Part shown: piece after piece, positions 24,927 to 32,238 of the stretch
Layout of the letters: every line of letters begins with the position of its first letter
How positions within the stretch are numbered: the first letter of the stretch is position 1
Assembly (NCBI GenBank): GCA_016927865.1
Contig: JAFGLU010000121.1
Span: 1 to 48,701, forward strand
DNA from: Anaerolineaceae bacterium
Lineage (GTDB): Bacteria; Chloroflexota; Anaerolineae; Anaerolineales; Anaerolineaceae
Direction: 5' to 3'
DNA length: 48,701 bases
Program-made: the position numbers and the translations under genes
The notes under the pieces: generated by a model
The model's database searches: none
What the model was told of the DNA's origin: nothing
Seen by the model: the letters and a program-made list of their open reading frames with translations, nothing else

Positions 24927-25262
24927 ATGACCACCATGATCGTCTATTGCGGTTTGGATTGCGCCTCGTGCGAGGCCTACAAAGTGACCCTGTTCAATGA
25001 TCAAGAAGCCATGCAGCAGCTTGTCGCAAAGTGGCGCCAGGAGTACAATTCTCCCGATATGCCGCTCGAAGCGGTGATCTGTGACGGATGCCGCGGGCCG
25101 CGCCTAGGAGGCTACTGCTCCGAATGCCCCATTCGCGCCTGCGCCGTGGAGCGCGGCTTCCAGACCTGCGCCGAATGTCCCGAATACGGCTGTGAAAAGC
25201 TAGAAAGTTTCTTCAAAATGGCCCCCCACGCGCGTGCCAATCTGGAGGCACTGCGCGCCTGA
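24927..25262 (+). CDS. DUF3795 cysteine-rich protein
   Basis: 111 residues with Cys-rich pattern typical of DUF3795: YCGLDCASCEAYK near the start, CDGCRGPRLGGYCSECPIRACA in the middle and CAECPEYGCEKL near the end. The twelve cysteines probably bind zinc; the function of the family is unknown. ATG 24927 follows GGGAGGGAATGCC, a usable Shine-Dalgarno. The glycosylase gene begins 20 bp later and probably shares the message. Confidence 0.85.
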   Translation: MTTMIVYCGLDCASCEAYKVTLFNDQEAMQQLVAKWRQEYNSPDMPLEAVICDGCRGPRLGGYCSECPIRACAVERGFQTCAECPEYGCEKLESFFKMAPHARANLEALRA

Positions 25263-25282
25263 TTTTCACTCAGGAGAACCGC

Positions 25283-26092
25283 ATGCCCGAATTACCCGAA
25301 ATTACCAACCTGGCAGATCAACTCAACCAGCGCCTGGCCGACCGCCGCATCAGCGGCATCGAAGTCCTGCAGCCCAAGTGCCTGAACCTGCCCGTGGAAG
25401 ACTTTCAGACGGCCCTCACCGGCGCGACCATCGGCGACACGCACAACCGCGGCAAGTGGGTACTCACCCACACCGACCGCGGCTGGCTACTGCTGAACCT
25501 GGGTATGGGCGGCGAGCTGCTCATCGTCGACCGCGCTACCCTGCCCGAAAAGCGCCGCCTCATCATTGACTTCGATGACGGCGCCTGCCTGAGTGTCAAT
25601 TTCTGGTGGTTCGGGTATGTACACTATGCCCCCGAAGGCGCTCTGGAAGCACACCCCATGGTGGGCAAGCTGGGCCCCAACGCCCTCGACTTGACCCCCG
25701 CCCGGTTGAAAGACCTGCTCACGGGTGCGCGCGGCACGCTGAAGACCTTTCTCCTCGACCAGGACAAGATTGCCGGAATCGGCAACTTCTACATCCACGA
25801 TATTCTCTTCACGGCAAAGCTGCACCCTCTGCGGAAAATTCCCAGCCTGACCGAAGCAGAAATTGAGTCCCTGGCCAAGGCCATCCATAACAATCTGAAA
25901 TTCAGCCTGGAGAAAGGCGGCGCATTCTACGAATTGGATACCTACGGCAACAAAGGGGGCTTTGCCAACGAGGACATCCTCATCGGCTACCGCGACGGCA
26001 AACCCTGCCCCACCTGCGGCACGCCCATCGAAAAACTCAAAACCGGCTCTACCAGCGGTTTCATCTGTCCTGCTTGCCAGCCGCTCTCGTGA
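25283..26092 (+). CDS. Fpg/Nei-family DNA glycosylase, divergent
   Basis: A 269-residue base-excision repair glycosylase/lyase relative. The MPELPEI start gives the catalytic Pro2 and Glu3. A conserved Lys is in NRGKWVL. The H2TH region has KIAGIGNFYIHDILF, where the family usually has GIGNIYADEILF. The C-terminal zinc finger is CPTCGTPI then CPACQ, but the Arg found in Fpg and Nei zinc fingers (GGR-x-T) is replaced by Thr (GST-S-G). The key catalytic parts are retained, so it could still be active, with a changed damage preference. Shine-Dalgarno CAGGAGA is 7 bp upstream. It ends in a GTGA overlap with the next gene. Confidence 0.82.
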   Translation: MPELPEITNLADQLNQRLADRRISGIEVLQPKCLNLPVEDFQTALTGATIGDTHNRGKWVLTHTDRGWLLLNLGMGGELLIVDRATLPEKRRLIIDFDDGACLSVNFWWFGYVHYAPEGALEAHPMVGKLGPNALDLTPARLKDLLTGARGTLKTFLLDQDKIAGIGNFYIHDILFTAKLHPLRKIPSLTEAEIESLAKAIHNNLKFSLEKGGAFYELDTYGNKGGFANEDILIGYRDGKPCPTCGTPIEKLKTGSTSGFICPACQPLS

Positions 26093-26925
26093 CCAACCTG
26101 ATCTCCGATCTACTCCTCCGCTCTGTCACCATCCGGCGTGCCTTCACCTGGCCCGACCGCTTTCCCTACAACGTCCCCGTGCTGGCCACCCTGGAGCGCC
26201 TGGATTTCACCGCCCCGGTCACCTTCCTGGTGGGCGAAAACGGCTCGGGCAAATCGACCCTCCTCGAAGCCCTGGCCTGCGCCGCCGGCTCTATCACCGC
26301 CGGCAGCGAGGAAACCGGGCGCGACGAAACCCTGGACGAGGTTCGCAAGCTGTCCAAAGATCTAAAATTAACCTGGTCCAAGCGCACCCGGCGCGGCTTT
26401 TTCATGCGCAGCGAGGACTTCTTCGGCTTTGCCCGCCGCATGGACCGCACTCGCTCCGAAATGCAGCGCAACCTGGAAGAAGTCGACCGCGAATACGAAG
26501 GCCGCTCCATCCTGGCCCAACAAATGGCCCGCTCGGCTTACGTGGGGCAATTGGGCGCCATGGAGCAGCGCTACGGCGAGGGGGTGGATGCCCGTTCGCA
26601 CGGTGAAAGCTACCTGCGCTTCTTCCAGGCCCGCTTCACCCCCGGCGGGCTGTACCTGCTAGACGAGCCGGAAGCGCCGCTTTCGCCCGTGCGCCAACTG
26701 TCTTTCCTGGTGCTCCTAAAATCCATGATCGAACAGCAATCGCAGTTCATCATCGCCACCCACTCCCCCATCCTCATGGCCTTTCCCGGGGCCGAGATTC
26801 TGAGCTGCGACGGCGGCAAGATCAGCTCCATCGCTTACGATGAGATTGAACATGTCGCCATCACGCGCACCTTCTTGCAAAATCCACAGCGTTACATGCG
26901 CCACCTGGGCATCCTCGACGAGTAG
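26089..26925 (+). CDS. AAA/ABC-type ATPase (predicted ATP-binding, AAA_21-like)
   Basis: A 278-residue ATPase of the SMC/ABC-like superfamily. Walker A FLVGENGSGKSTLLEALAC (about 42-60), signature-like region SHGESYLRFFQ, Walker B GLYLLDEPEAPLS, then the H motif IIATHSPIL. It is the type of stand-alone ATPase often annotated as AAA family ATPase, or ABC transporter-like. The GTG at 26089 overlaps the TGA of the glycosylase (GTGA), which is the best start; a TTG at 26074 would lie inside the neighbour. Coupling to the glycosylase suggests a DNA-related role, but there is no direct evidence. Confidence 0.8.
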   Translation: MTNLISDLLLRSVTIRRAFTWPDRFPYNVPVLATLERLDFTAPVTFLVGENGSGKSTLLEALACAAGSITAGSEETGRDETLDEVRKLSKDLKLTWSKRTRRGFFMRSEDFFGFARRMDRTRSEMQRNLEEVDREYEGRSILAQQMARSAYVGQLGAMEQRYGEGVDARSHGESYLRFFQARFTPGGLYLLDEPEAPLSPVRQLSFLVLLKSMIEQQSQFIIATHSPILMAFPGAEILSCDGGKISSIAYDEIEHVAITRTFLQNPQRYMRHLGILDE

Positions 26926-27015
26926 GGGCGCAGCAAGAGGCGAAAACAGACCAATTCCCCAGTATCTCGCTGCGCCCGAGGGGCAATCCTCTACCATTCC
27001 GACCCACATATCCCG

Positions 27016-27044
27016 TTACGAATCTCGCTCATTGGGGTTAGAAT
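27016..27044 (+). promoter_or_regulatory. Predicted promoter of the acyltransferase/phosphatidyltransferase operon
   Basis: -35 TTACGA (27016-27021), 17 bp spacer, -10 TAGAAT (27039-27044), the same -10 as upstream of dnaA. Start near 27051. Confidence 0.5.
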
Positions 27045-27057
27045 ATATAGACACAGT

Positions 27058-27084
27058 CGGGGGATGTGACCCCCCGGCTTTTTT
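27058..27084 (+). terminator. Intrinsic terminator-like hairpin in the acyltransferase leader (possible attenuator)
   Basis: CGGGGG (27058-27063), loop ATGTGAC, CCCCCG (27071-27076), then GCTTTTTTC. It begins only about 7 nt after the predicted transcription start and ends 35 nt before the ATG at 27120. Hence most transcripts could stop here unless something prevents it. Confidence 0.6.
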
Positions 27085-27119
27085 CTTTGTACCGCAGCCG
27101 CTTGGACCAAGCCAAAACC

Positions 27120-28019
27120 ATGAACCTGCAAACACTCGCCAACACCCCCTTCAGCGTCGGCACCGCCATGTTCCTGGCGCGTGTCTCTCCGCCTGCGGTC
27201 GGGCATTGGCTGGCAGACCACATCGCAGCAATCCTGGCCTCCCGCACCCGTTCCGGGCTCGTCCAAACCATCCGTCAAAACCAGCAGGGCATCTTCGCCG
27301 GCCGCCTGAGCCCCGCAGAGCTCGATCAAGCTGTCGCAGCGGTGTTACGGCATGATCTCCGCAGCATCTACGACTACTACCACCTGGCCAACCAGCCCCA
27401 AAAATTGCTCACGCGGGTCACCTTCACCCCCGCTGCGCTGGCCGGCATGCAGCGCACCCAGCAAAACCTTCCCACCGTCTTTGCTTGCGCTCATCTCGGC
27501 AACTTCGACCTGATGGGCCGCGCCCTGGCCCTCAGCCACTACCCCTTTCTGGTGCTATCCTACCCCAACCCCAACCAGGGCTACAAAATGCAAAACTGGC
27601 TGCGTTCACGCTTCGGCCTTGAGGTTTCGCCCATGAATCTTGAGTCGCTGCGACTCGGAAAACAGCGCCTCAAATCCGGCGGCAGCGTCCTCACCGGCCT
27701 GGACCGCCCGCTGGCCAATCAGGGACTTCAAAAATACCAACCCCGCTTCTTCGGCAAACCCGCCAATCTGCCCGTGGCCTACATCCGCCTGGCCATGGAC
27801 ACCGGCACCCCCGTGATCGTGATTGCCTGCACCATCCAGCCCGATGGCAGCTACCGGTTGCACGCTTCAGCCCCCATCCAAATGAACTCCAGCGGCGATC
27901 TGCATGCCGACATCATCCACAATGCCGAAGCCGTTCTGGGCTTTGCCGAAGGACTCGTCCGACAGTATCACGATCAATGGCTTATGTTTTACCCCGTATG
28001 GGAAGGAGACGAAGAATGA
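27120..28019 (+). CDS. LpxL/HtrB-family lysophospholipid acyltransferase
   Basis: A 299-residue acyltransferase. The catalytic HX4D motif is HLGNFD (about 141-146 from this start). CAHLGNFDLMGRALAL and the later LTGLDRP and FFGKPANLPVAYIRLAMDTG fit the LpxL/PatA type. In Actinobacteria the relative PatA acylates phosphatidylinositol mannoside, and it sits beside a CDP-alcohol phosphatidyltransferase, as here. The ATG at 27120 is preferred: the GTG at 27066 lies within the terminator hairpin. Neither start has a good Shine-Dalgarno. The stop overlaps the next start (ATGA). Confidence 0.82.
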   Translation: MNLQTLANTPFSVGTAMFLARVSPPAVGHWLADHIAAILASRTRSGLVQTIRQNQQGIFAGRLSPAELDQAVAAVLRHDLRSIYDYYHLANQPQKLLTRVTFTPAALAGMQRTQQNLPTVFACAHLGNFDLMGRALALSHYPFLVLSYPNPNQGYKMQNWLRSRFGLEVSPMNLESLRLGKQRLKSGGSVLTGLDRPLANQGLQKYQPRFFGKPANLPVAYIRLAMDTGTPVIVIACTIQPDGSYRLHASAPIQMNSSGDLHADIIHNAEAVLGFAEGLVRQYHDQWLMFYPVWEGDEE

Positions 28020-28822
28020 CAAATCAAGCCCAAAGCAAACGGATCAACGACATCTTCTTTGGCCCGCTGGAACGACCCGCCCTACAATGGCTGGCCAAAC
28101 GCATGCCCGCCTGGGTCACCCCCGACACACTCACGTTGATCGGTCTCTTCGGCACCATCTTGATCTTTACTTCGTACGCCCTCACCGGATTCAGCAGGTA
28201 TTTCATCTGGCTGGCCAGCCTGGGCTATATCATCAACTGGTTCGGCGACAGCCTGGACGGCACCCTGGCCCGCTACCGCCACATCGAGCGTCCCCGTTAC
28301 GGTTTCATGCTCGATCACCTCGTTGATTGTTTCGGCTCGGTGCTCATCGTCCTCGGCATGGGCCTCTCCCCCTTTGTCAACTTCACCGTGGCCTCGCTGA
28401 CCTTGATCGCCTACCTGATGGTGTCCATCCTGGTTTATATTATAACCATCACCAACGGCGTCTTCCGCATCTCCAGCGGAAAAATCGGCCCCACCGAACT
28501 GCGGGTCTTCCTCATTCTGGCCAACACGGTGGCCTTCTTCTACGCGAAGCCGCTCTTCACCGTGGCCTTCGGCAGCTTCACCATCTTTGATGTGCTGCTG
28601 GCGGTCATGGGCCTGGCGCTGGTGGTCCTTTACGCGGTCAATTCCATCACTGAATCAGCCAGGCTGGCCGCCCTCGAACCCGCCACGGCCATCATCGCCC
28701 AACGCAAAGCCGAAGCCCGCCAGGCAAAGATCGAAGCCCTGACCCGCAAGAAAGCACGCCGCCAGTCTTCCAAGCGCACCCACGCATCCATCAGCACGGC
28801 GGTCTCTCACCGCTCGGGCTGA
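28016..28822 (+). CDS. CDP-alcohol phosphatidyltransferase
   Basis: A 268-residue membrane enzyme that transfers a phosphatidyl group from CDP-diacylglycerol to an alcohol. The family signature D-G-x2-A-R-x8-G-x3-D-x3-D is intact: DGTLAR then YRHIERPRYG then FMLD and HLVD (about 78-104). Several hydrophobic segments follow (SVLIVLGMGLSPFVNF, then LIAYLMVSILVYIITI, then FLILANTVAFFYAKPLFTVA, VLLAVMGLALVVLYAV). The C-terminus is strongly basic (AKIEALTRKKARRQSSKR). It starts by ATGA overlap with the acyltransferase. The alcohol cannot be read; inositol phosphate or glycerol phosphate are options. Confidence 0.88.
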   Translation: MTNQAQSKRINDIFFGPLERPALQWLAKRMPAWVTPDTLTLIGLFGTILIFTSYALTGFSRYFIWLASLGYIINWFGDSLDGTLARYRHIERPRYGFMLDHLVDCFGSVLIVLGMGLSPFVNFTVASLTLIAYLMVSILVYIITITNGVFRISSGKIGPTELRVFLILANTVAFFYAKPLFTVAFGSFTIFDVLLAVMGLALVVLYAVNSITESARLAALEPATAIIAQRKAEARQAKIEALTRKKARRQSSKRTHASISTAVSHRSG

Positions 28823-28846
28823 TTTCTTGCGTGGGTCGAAAAACCG

Positions 28847-28883
28847 CAAGACAGGCAGTTGTTAGGGCTGCCTGTCTTGTTTT
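28847..28883. terminator. Bidirectional terminator, partly within the ParB-like gene
   Basis: A 12 bp perfect stem CAAGACAGGCAG / CTGCCTGTCTTG with a 9 base loop, followed by TTTT. It ends the phosphatidyltransferase operon (+). Its right arm (28868-28879) codes for the last few residues (KQDRQP) of the ParB-like gene, and the TAA stop of that gene lies in the loop. Confidence 0.8.
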
Positions 28884-29308
28884 AAATTCATGTACGATCG
28901 CTGCTCTTCCGGGCTGTTGAACCACACGACCACCCAATAGCGTTCAACTCCGCTGCGGCGCAGCGCCGCGTAGCGGTGATTTCCATCCCGGATTGACAGC
29001 TTTCCAGCGTCGTAGCTGGCAATCAGCGGAGCGGGCTTCCAACCCTTTGCCAAACTGTCCGCCATGCTCGTCACGTGCCGCTCGAACCCGTCCGCGTCCA
29101 CCACGTATTCCAGGTCCGGGTCAGGCCCGCAGCAGATTTCCAGCGCATCCAGCGGAATCTCTAGCGGGCCCAACCAAAATCTCGGCTGACGCTTGAGCCC
29201 CTCGGAGAACGGCAGATTCCGCCCAACCCCCAGCAGGAATTCATGCACCCAGGCCTCAATCTGCCCGCGGCGCGCAGCTTCCAGGGCCGGGGTCAGTTCA
29301 TCGTTCAC
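28862..29308 (-). CDS. ParB/sulfiredoxin-like nuclease-fold protein
   Basis: A 148-residue protein with the ParB-N/sulfiredoxin-like motif LSIRDGNHRYAALRRSGVERY (about 104-124), which is the DGxHRxxA-type nucleotide-binding loop. The rest, including FLLGVGRNLPFSEGLKRQP and EIPLDALEICCGPDPDLEYVVD, matches small ParB-N-like proteins of unknown function. The stop codon sits inside the bidirectional terminator. No partition partner (ParA) is nearby, so a chromosome-partition role is not supported. Confidence 0.65.
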   Translation of the reverse strand: MNDELTPALEAARRGQIEAWVHEFLLGVGRNLPFSEGLKRQPRFWLGPLEIPLDALEICCGPDPDLEYVVDADGFERHVTSMADSLAKGWKPAPLIASYDAGKLSIRDGNHRYAALRRSGVERYWVVVWFNSPEEQRSYMNLKQDRQP

Positions 29309-29400
29309 AGAAATTACTCCTCCCTTTTACTTTCGATTTTGCTCATCTCGGTTGACGTTCTATCCGTTCCGACCGCGTCAACGCCCGAAGAACTTTTTTC

Positions 29401-29512
29401 GTAACTACTCAGCCAGAGGCGGAAGAGGCCCGAATTTGAGGTGTGTGTGGGGTGCTTCGCACCCCACACACACCTCAAATTCAGGGACTTTACCCACCCT
29501 TTGAGTAGTTAC
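29401..29512 (+). mobile_element. Family A MITE-like palindromic element, copy 3
   Basis: 112 bp, GTAACTACTCAG at the left and TGAGTAGTTAC at the right. A perfect 24 bp stem with a TTC loop lies at 29432-29482 (starts GAATTTGAGGTGTGTG). It is flanked by CTTTTTTC on both sides (29393-29400, and 29512-29519 if the last C is counted in), an 8 bp target duplication. Confidence 0.85.
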
Positions 29513-29523
29513 TTTTTTCAACG

Positions 29524-30108
29524 TCATGCAGAGCAAGCTTTCGGAGTATATCTGTTTGGAAATTCTCTTCTGGCCACTTCGGTGTGTTTATTTATGTACT
29601 GTCCTTTTGCTCCGGTATAACCATCCCGATCGAAAGTGAACTGACCTTTAAGTTTTTGTTTGAGTACTACATATTCATTGGCAATATCGGGATGAGCAAT
29701 TAAGTAATCCCGAAAGTAGAGTTCTCCCCAATCGCCAAGATGGCGGACATGAATATGCACTGCCTGGCCTTGAAATCCCTGCGGGGTGTAACCTTTAAGA
29801 TACATAATGATATCATCTTGGGGTGTATTGACAACGTAGCCTTCGTCTTTCATTCTTTCTGTTACGCTTTGCAAATCAATATCATCAGAGACTTCAAGCA
29901 AAATGTCAACCGTTGGTTTAGCAGTTAGACCGGGCACGGATGTGCTGCCAATATGGTTGATCCTGATCAGGTTTTTGCCAAAAATGGTTTCAAGAAACTT
30001 TTTTTCTTGAAGATAATACTCTGTCCATTGCGGATTAAATTCTTCAAGGAGAATTGGGAACAATTCCGCAAGTCTTTCTGCGGATACCTGCGAGAAATCT
30101 AATCTCAT
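29524..30108 (-). CDS. GrpB family protein (UPF0157)
   Basis: A 194-residue GrpB/UPF0157 member. The family motif HIGSTSVPGLTAKPTVDILL (about 53-72) is clear, then HIHVRHLGDWGELYFRDYL. GrpB proteins have a nucleotidyltransferase-like fold and no settled role. By eye it is much richer in A and T than all neighbours, with codons such as AAA, GAT and TTA, so recent transfer is likely. It has its own short, AT-rich leader. It is directly next to family A copy 3. Confidence 0.88.
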   Translation of the reverse strand: MRLDFSQVSAERLAELFPILLEEFNPQWTEYYLQEKKFLETIFGKNLIRINHIGSTSVPGLTAKPTVDILLEVSDDIDLQSVTERMKDEGYVVNTPQDDIIMYLKGYTPQGFQGQAVHIHVRHLGDWGELYFRDYLIAHPDIANEYVVLKQKLKGQFTFDRDGYTGAKGQYINKHTEVARREFPNRYTPKACSA

Positions 30109-30157
30109 AAAAACTCCAATTCCTATGAAAACAGTCTCCGAATTTTCGGACAGGTAC

Positions 30158-31393
30158 TTATTCTCTTGACATCAACACGATCGTCTCAACGTGATAAGTC
30201 TGGGGGAATAAATCGAAGGGCGTGATCTGCTCCAGCGCATATCCGCCTACCAGCAAGCGCTTGATATCCCGCGCCAGGGTAGCCGGATCGCAAGAAACAT
30301 ACACCAGAAGCGGCGACTGCATCGCAATGATCTCATCCAAAGCGGACCTTTCCAGGCCGGCTCGGGGCGGGTCCACCACCACCACGTCAGGATGCAAGTC
30401 CAGCCTTTGCAAAATCTCACCCGCCGGACCTTGATACAGCGCCACGTCTTCAAATTCATCCAGGTTCACGGCGAAATCTTCGCAGGCCGCCTCAGAAGCT
30501 TCCACGCCGGTCACCAACGCTCCCCGCTCGGCCAGGAAAGCACTGAACAACCCCACCCCGCAATACAGATCCAGCACGGTCTTCCCCGTCCATTCAGGAA
30601 CCAGGTTCAGCACGTGCTTGACCATCTGCTCCGCCTGGGGGATGTTGACCTGGAAGAACGACCCCGCGGAGACACGAAAGGCTCGTCCGTTCACCTCCTG
30701 GACAATGGCCTCGTCCCCAGCCAGCACCAGCGTGCCGCCCGGCCCCTGGTGCACCACCGAAACGGGCAGTTCTTCCACGCTCAACTCCGGAGCTTCCAGG
30801 GTGCTGCCTTCCAGCACCATCAGCAGGTCCGCGTTCGCGTCCGCGCCCGCACGCAGCCCCACGCGCTCCAGCCCCGGCACGGGCTCCAGGTCCAACTGCG
30901 GCCACAATTCGTTTAAAGCTGCCTCGGGCAGGTGGCACTCGCTGATCTCAACCACCTCGTTGCTCTCGCCCCGCTGAAAGCCCAGCTTGCCCGCCGGGCT
31001 GAGGTGAAACTGCACTGAGTTGCGGTAATTCCAGGCTTGCGGCGAGGGCACAATTGCTTGCACCGCGGGGTTCGCCACCCCGCCAATGCGCTCAATTTGG
31101 TCGCGTACCACAGCTTCCTTTGTCGCCAACTGATCGCTGTAATCCATGTGCTGGTAATGGCAGCCGCCGCAGGCGCCAAAATGCTTGCAACGCGGCTGAA
31201 TGCGATTCGCTGCCCCGCGCAGCACCTGCACCAGCTCGGCGCGCACAAAACCGCGTTTTTCCTCCACCACCCTGGCCAAAACACGCTCGCCGGGCAGCGC
31301 AAAAGGCACAAACACGGCCCGCCCGTCTTCCATGCGGCCCATCGCGGCCCCGCCATACACCAGAATTGTTAACTCAACCTCAAATTCATCCAT
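30158..31393 (-). CDS. rlmD: 23S rRNA (uracil-5-)-methyltransferase, RlmD/RumA type
   Basis: A 411-residue SAM-dependent uracil C5 methyltransferase. An N-terminal TRAM-like domain (about 1-58) precedes the iron-sulfur cysteines in CKHFGACGGCHYQH. The SAM region is LDLYCGVGLFSAFLAERG; then VVVDPPRAGLE; the nucleophile Cys is in VYVSCDPATLARD. These are the RlmD/RlmCD/TrmA group hallmarks; which uracil it modifies cannot be told. Shine-Dalgarno TAAGGAG precedes the ATG. It lies 23 bp after the HAMP-protein stop and is likely the last gene of the cyclase operon. Confidence 0.85.
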   Translation of the reverse strand: MDEFEVELTILVYGGAAMGRMEDGRAVFVPFALPGERVLARVVEEKRGFVRAELVQVLRGAANRIQPRCKHFGACGGCHYQHMDYSDQLATKEAVVRDQIERIGGVANPAVQAIVPSPQAWNYRNSVQFHLSPAGKLGFQRGESNEVVEISECHLPEAALNELWPQLDLEPVPGLERVGLRAGADANADLLMVLEGSTLEAPELSVEELPVSVVHQGPGGTLVLAGDEAIVQEVNGRAFRVSAGSFFQVNIPQAEQMVKHVLNLVPEWTGKTVLDLYCGVGLFSAFLAERGALVTGVEASEAACEDFAVNLDEFEDVALYQGPAGEILQRLDLHPDVVVVDPPRAGLERSALDEIIAMQSPLLVYVSCDPATLARDIKRLLVGGYALEQITPFDLFPQTYHVETIVLMSRE

Positions 31394-31416
31394 CTTACTC
31401 CTTACTTACGGGTTGC

Positions 31417-32238
31417 TCAACGAATCTTAACCCGAATTTCCTCTGCCTCTTGACGGAGCAGCGTGGTGCGCTGTTCCACAGCATTGGCCATCCCGGCAAA
31501 TTCTCCGGCCATGTAGCCGATTTCATCATCGCGCCCGACCAATTTCTTCAGCGCCTGTTCTTCCACTTTTCCAGCAAGCAAACCTCCGGCAGCCTCGGTA
31601 AGCGTTTCCAACGGGCGATTGATCTGATTGTAAATCATCCACGCCACCGCCACCGCCAGCGCCAGGAAGATCAGCGGGGCCACAATGCTGCCAATCCAGG
31701 CCACCCCATTCAGCGTGTCCACCTGCGCATTGGCATCGTCCAGATAATCGGTTGAACTCTGCGTGACAGCATCCAGGCTCTCGTACATGCCAGGAATATG
31801 CTGATAGACTTCATCATCCAGGGCTACCACCCGCTCCCAATCTTCGGCCAGAACGGCTTGCTCAATCTGCCCGACCAACGGAACCAGCGCGAAACGCCCT
31901 TGTTCGTACGCATCGAGTGCGGAGATCTCTTCCTCGATCATTTGCGGGCGCAAGTTTTCAACCATATCTTCCATCCGCGAAGCATACCCCGTGGCCCGCT
32001 GCAGGTTTGCATCCGAGCCGTTGGCCTCGTAATAGTTCAAAGCCTGCTCGAACTGCTGAGTCACGCCTACCAAACGGTAGACCTGCCGGTTCAGTTCAAA
32101 GGCGGCCTGGGCCTGGTTGTGCAAGCCCACCATGCGCACGGCATTATACAGGAAAAAGGCCAGCACCACCACGCTGAAGGCGAATAAAATCGTGAACGTC
32201 CCAAACAATTTGGACTGCAAACTTCCGCGCGTTTTCAT
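31417..32238 (-). CDS. Two-helix membrane protein with HAMP-like domain, no output domain
   Basis: A 273-residue protein laid out like the sensor half of a chemoreceptor. TM1 spans about 11-33 (LFGTFTILFAFSVVVLAFFLY); a helical extracellular region follows (about 35-178); TM2 spans about 180-203. The HAMP-like segment (about 204-257: NQINRPLETLTEAAGGLLAG) ends in a short charged tail. It has no methyl-accepting, kinase or cyclase domain. It starts by ATGA overlap with the next upstream gene, and those two plus the cyclase are all of the same build. A partner that feeds signals into the cyclase is a fair inference. Confidence 0.7.
   Translation of the reverse strand: MKTRGSLQSKLFGTFTILFAFSVVVLAFFLYNAVRMVGLHNQAQAAFELNRQVYRLVGVTQQFEQALNYYEANGSDANLQRATGYASRMEDMVENLRPQMIEEEISALDAYEQGRFALVPLVGQIEQAVLAEDWERVVALDDEVYQHIPGMYESLDAVTQSSTDYLDDANAQVDTLNGVAWIGSIVAPLIFLALAVAVAWMIYNQINRPLETLTEAAGGLLAGKVEEQALKKLVGRDDEIGYMAGEFAGMANAVEQRTTLLRQEAEEIRVKIR

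Larger units (their letters stand above)
26926..27119 (+). other. Intergenic region with promoter and leader hairpins
   Basis: Includes a 9 bp exact pair GGGCGCAGC / GCTGCGCCC with a 34 base loop (26926-26977), then the promoter at 27016-27044 and the terminator-like hairpin at 27058-27084. Confidence 0.5.

Noticed and set aside
26926-26977. Terminator after the ATPase gene formed by GGGCGCAGC / GCTGCGCCC
   Set aside because: The 34 base loop is too long and there is no T tract; kept only as a note.
27066-27119. GTG at 27066 as start of the acyltransferase
   Set aside because: It lies within the loop and arm of the leader terminator; the ATG at 27120 gives a complete acyltransferase domain.
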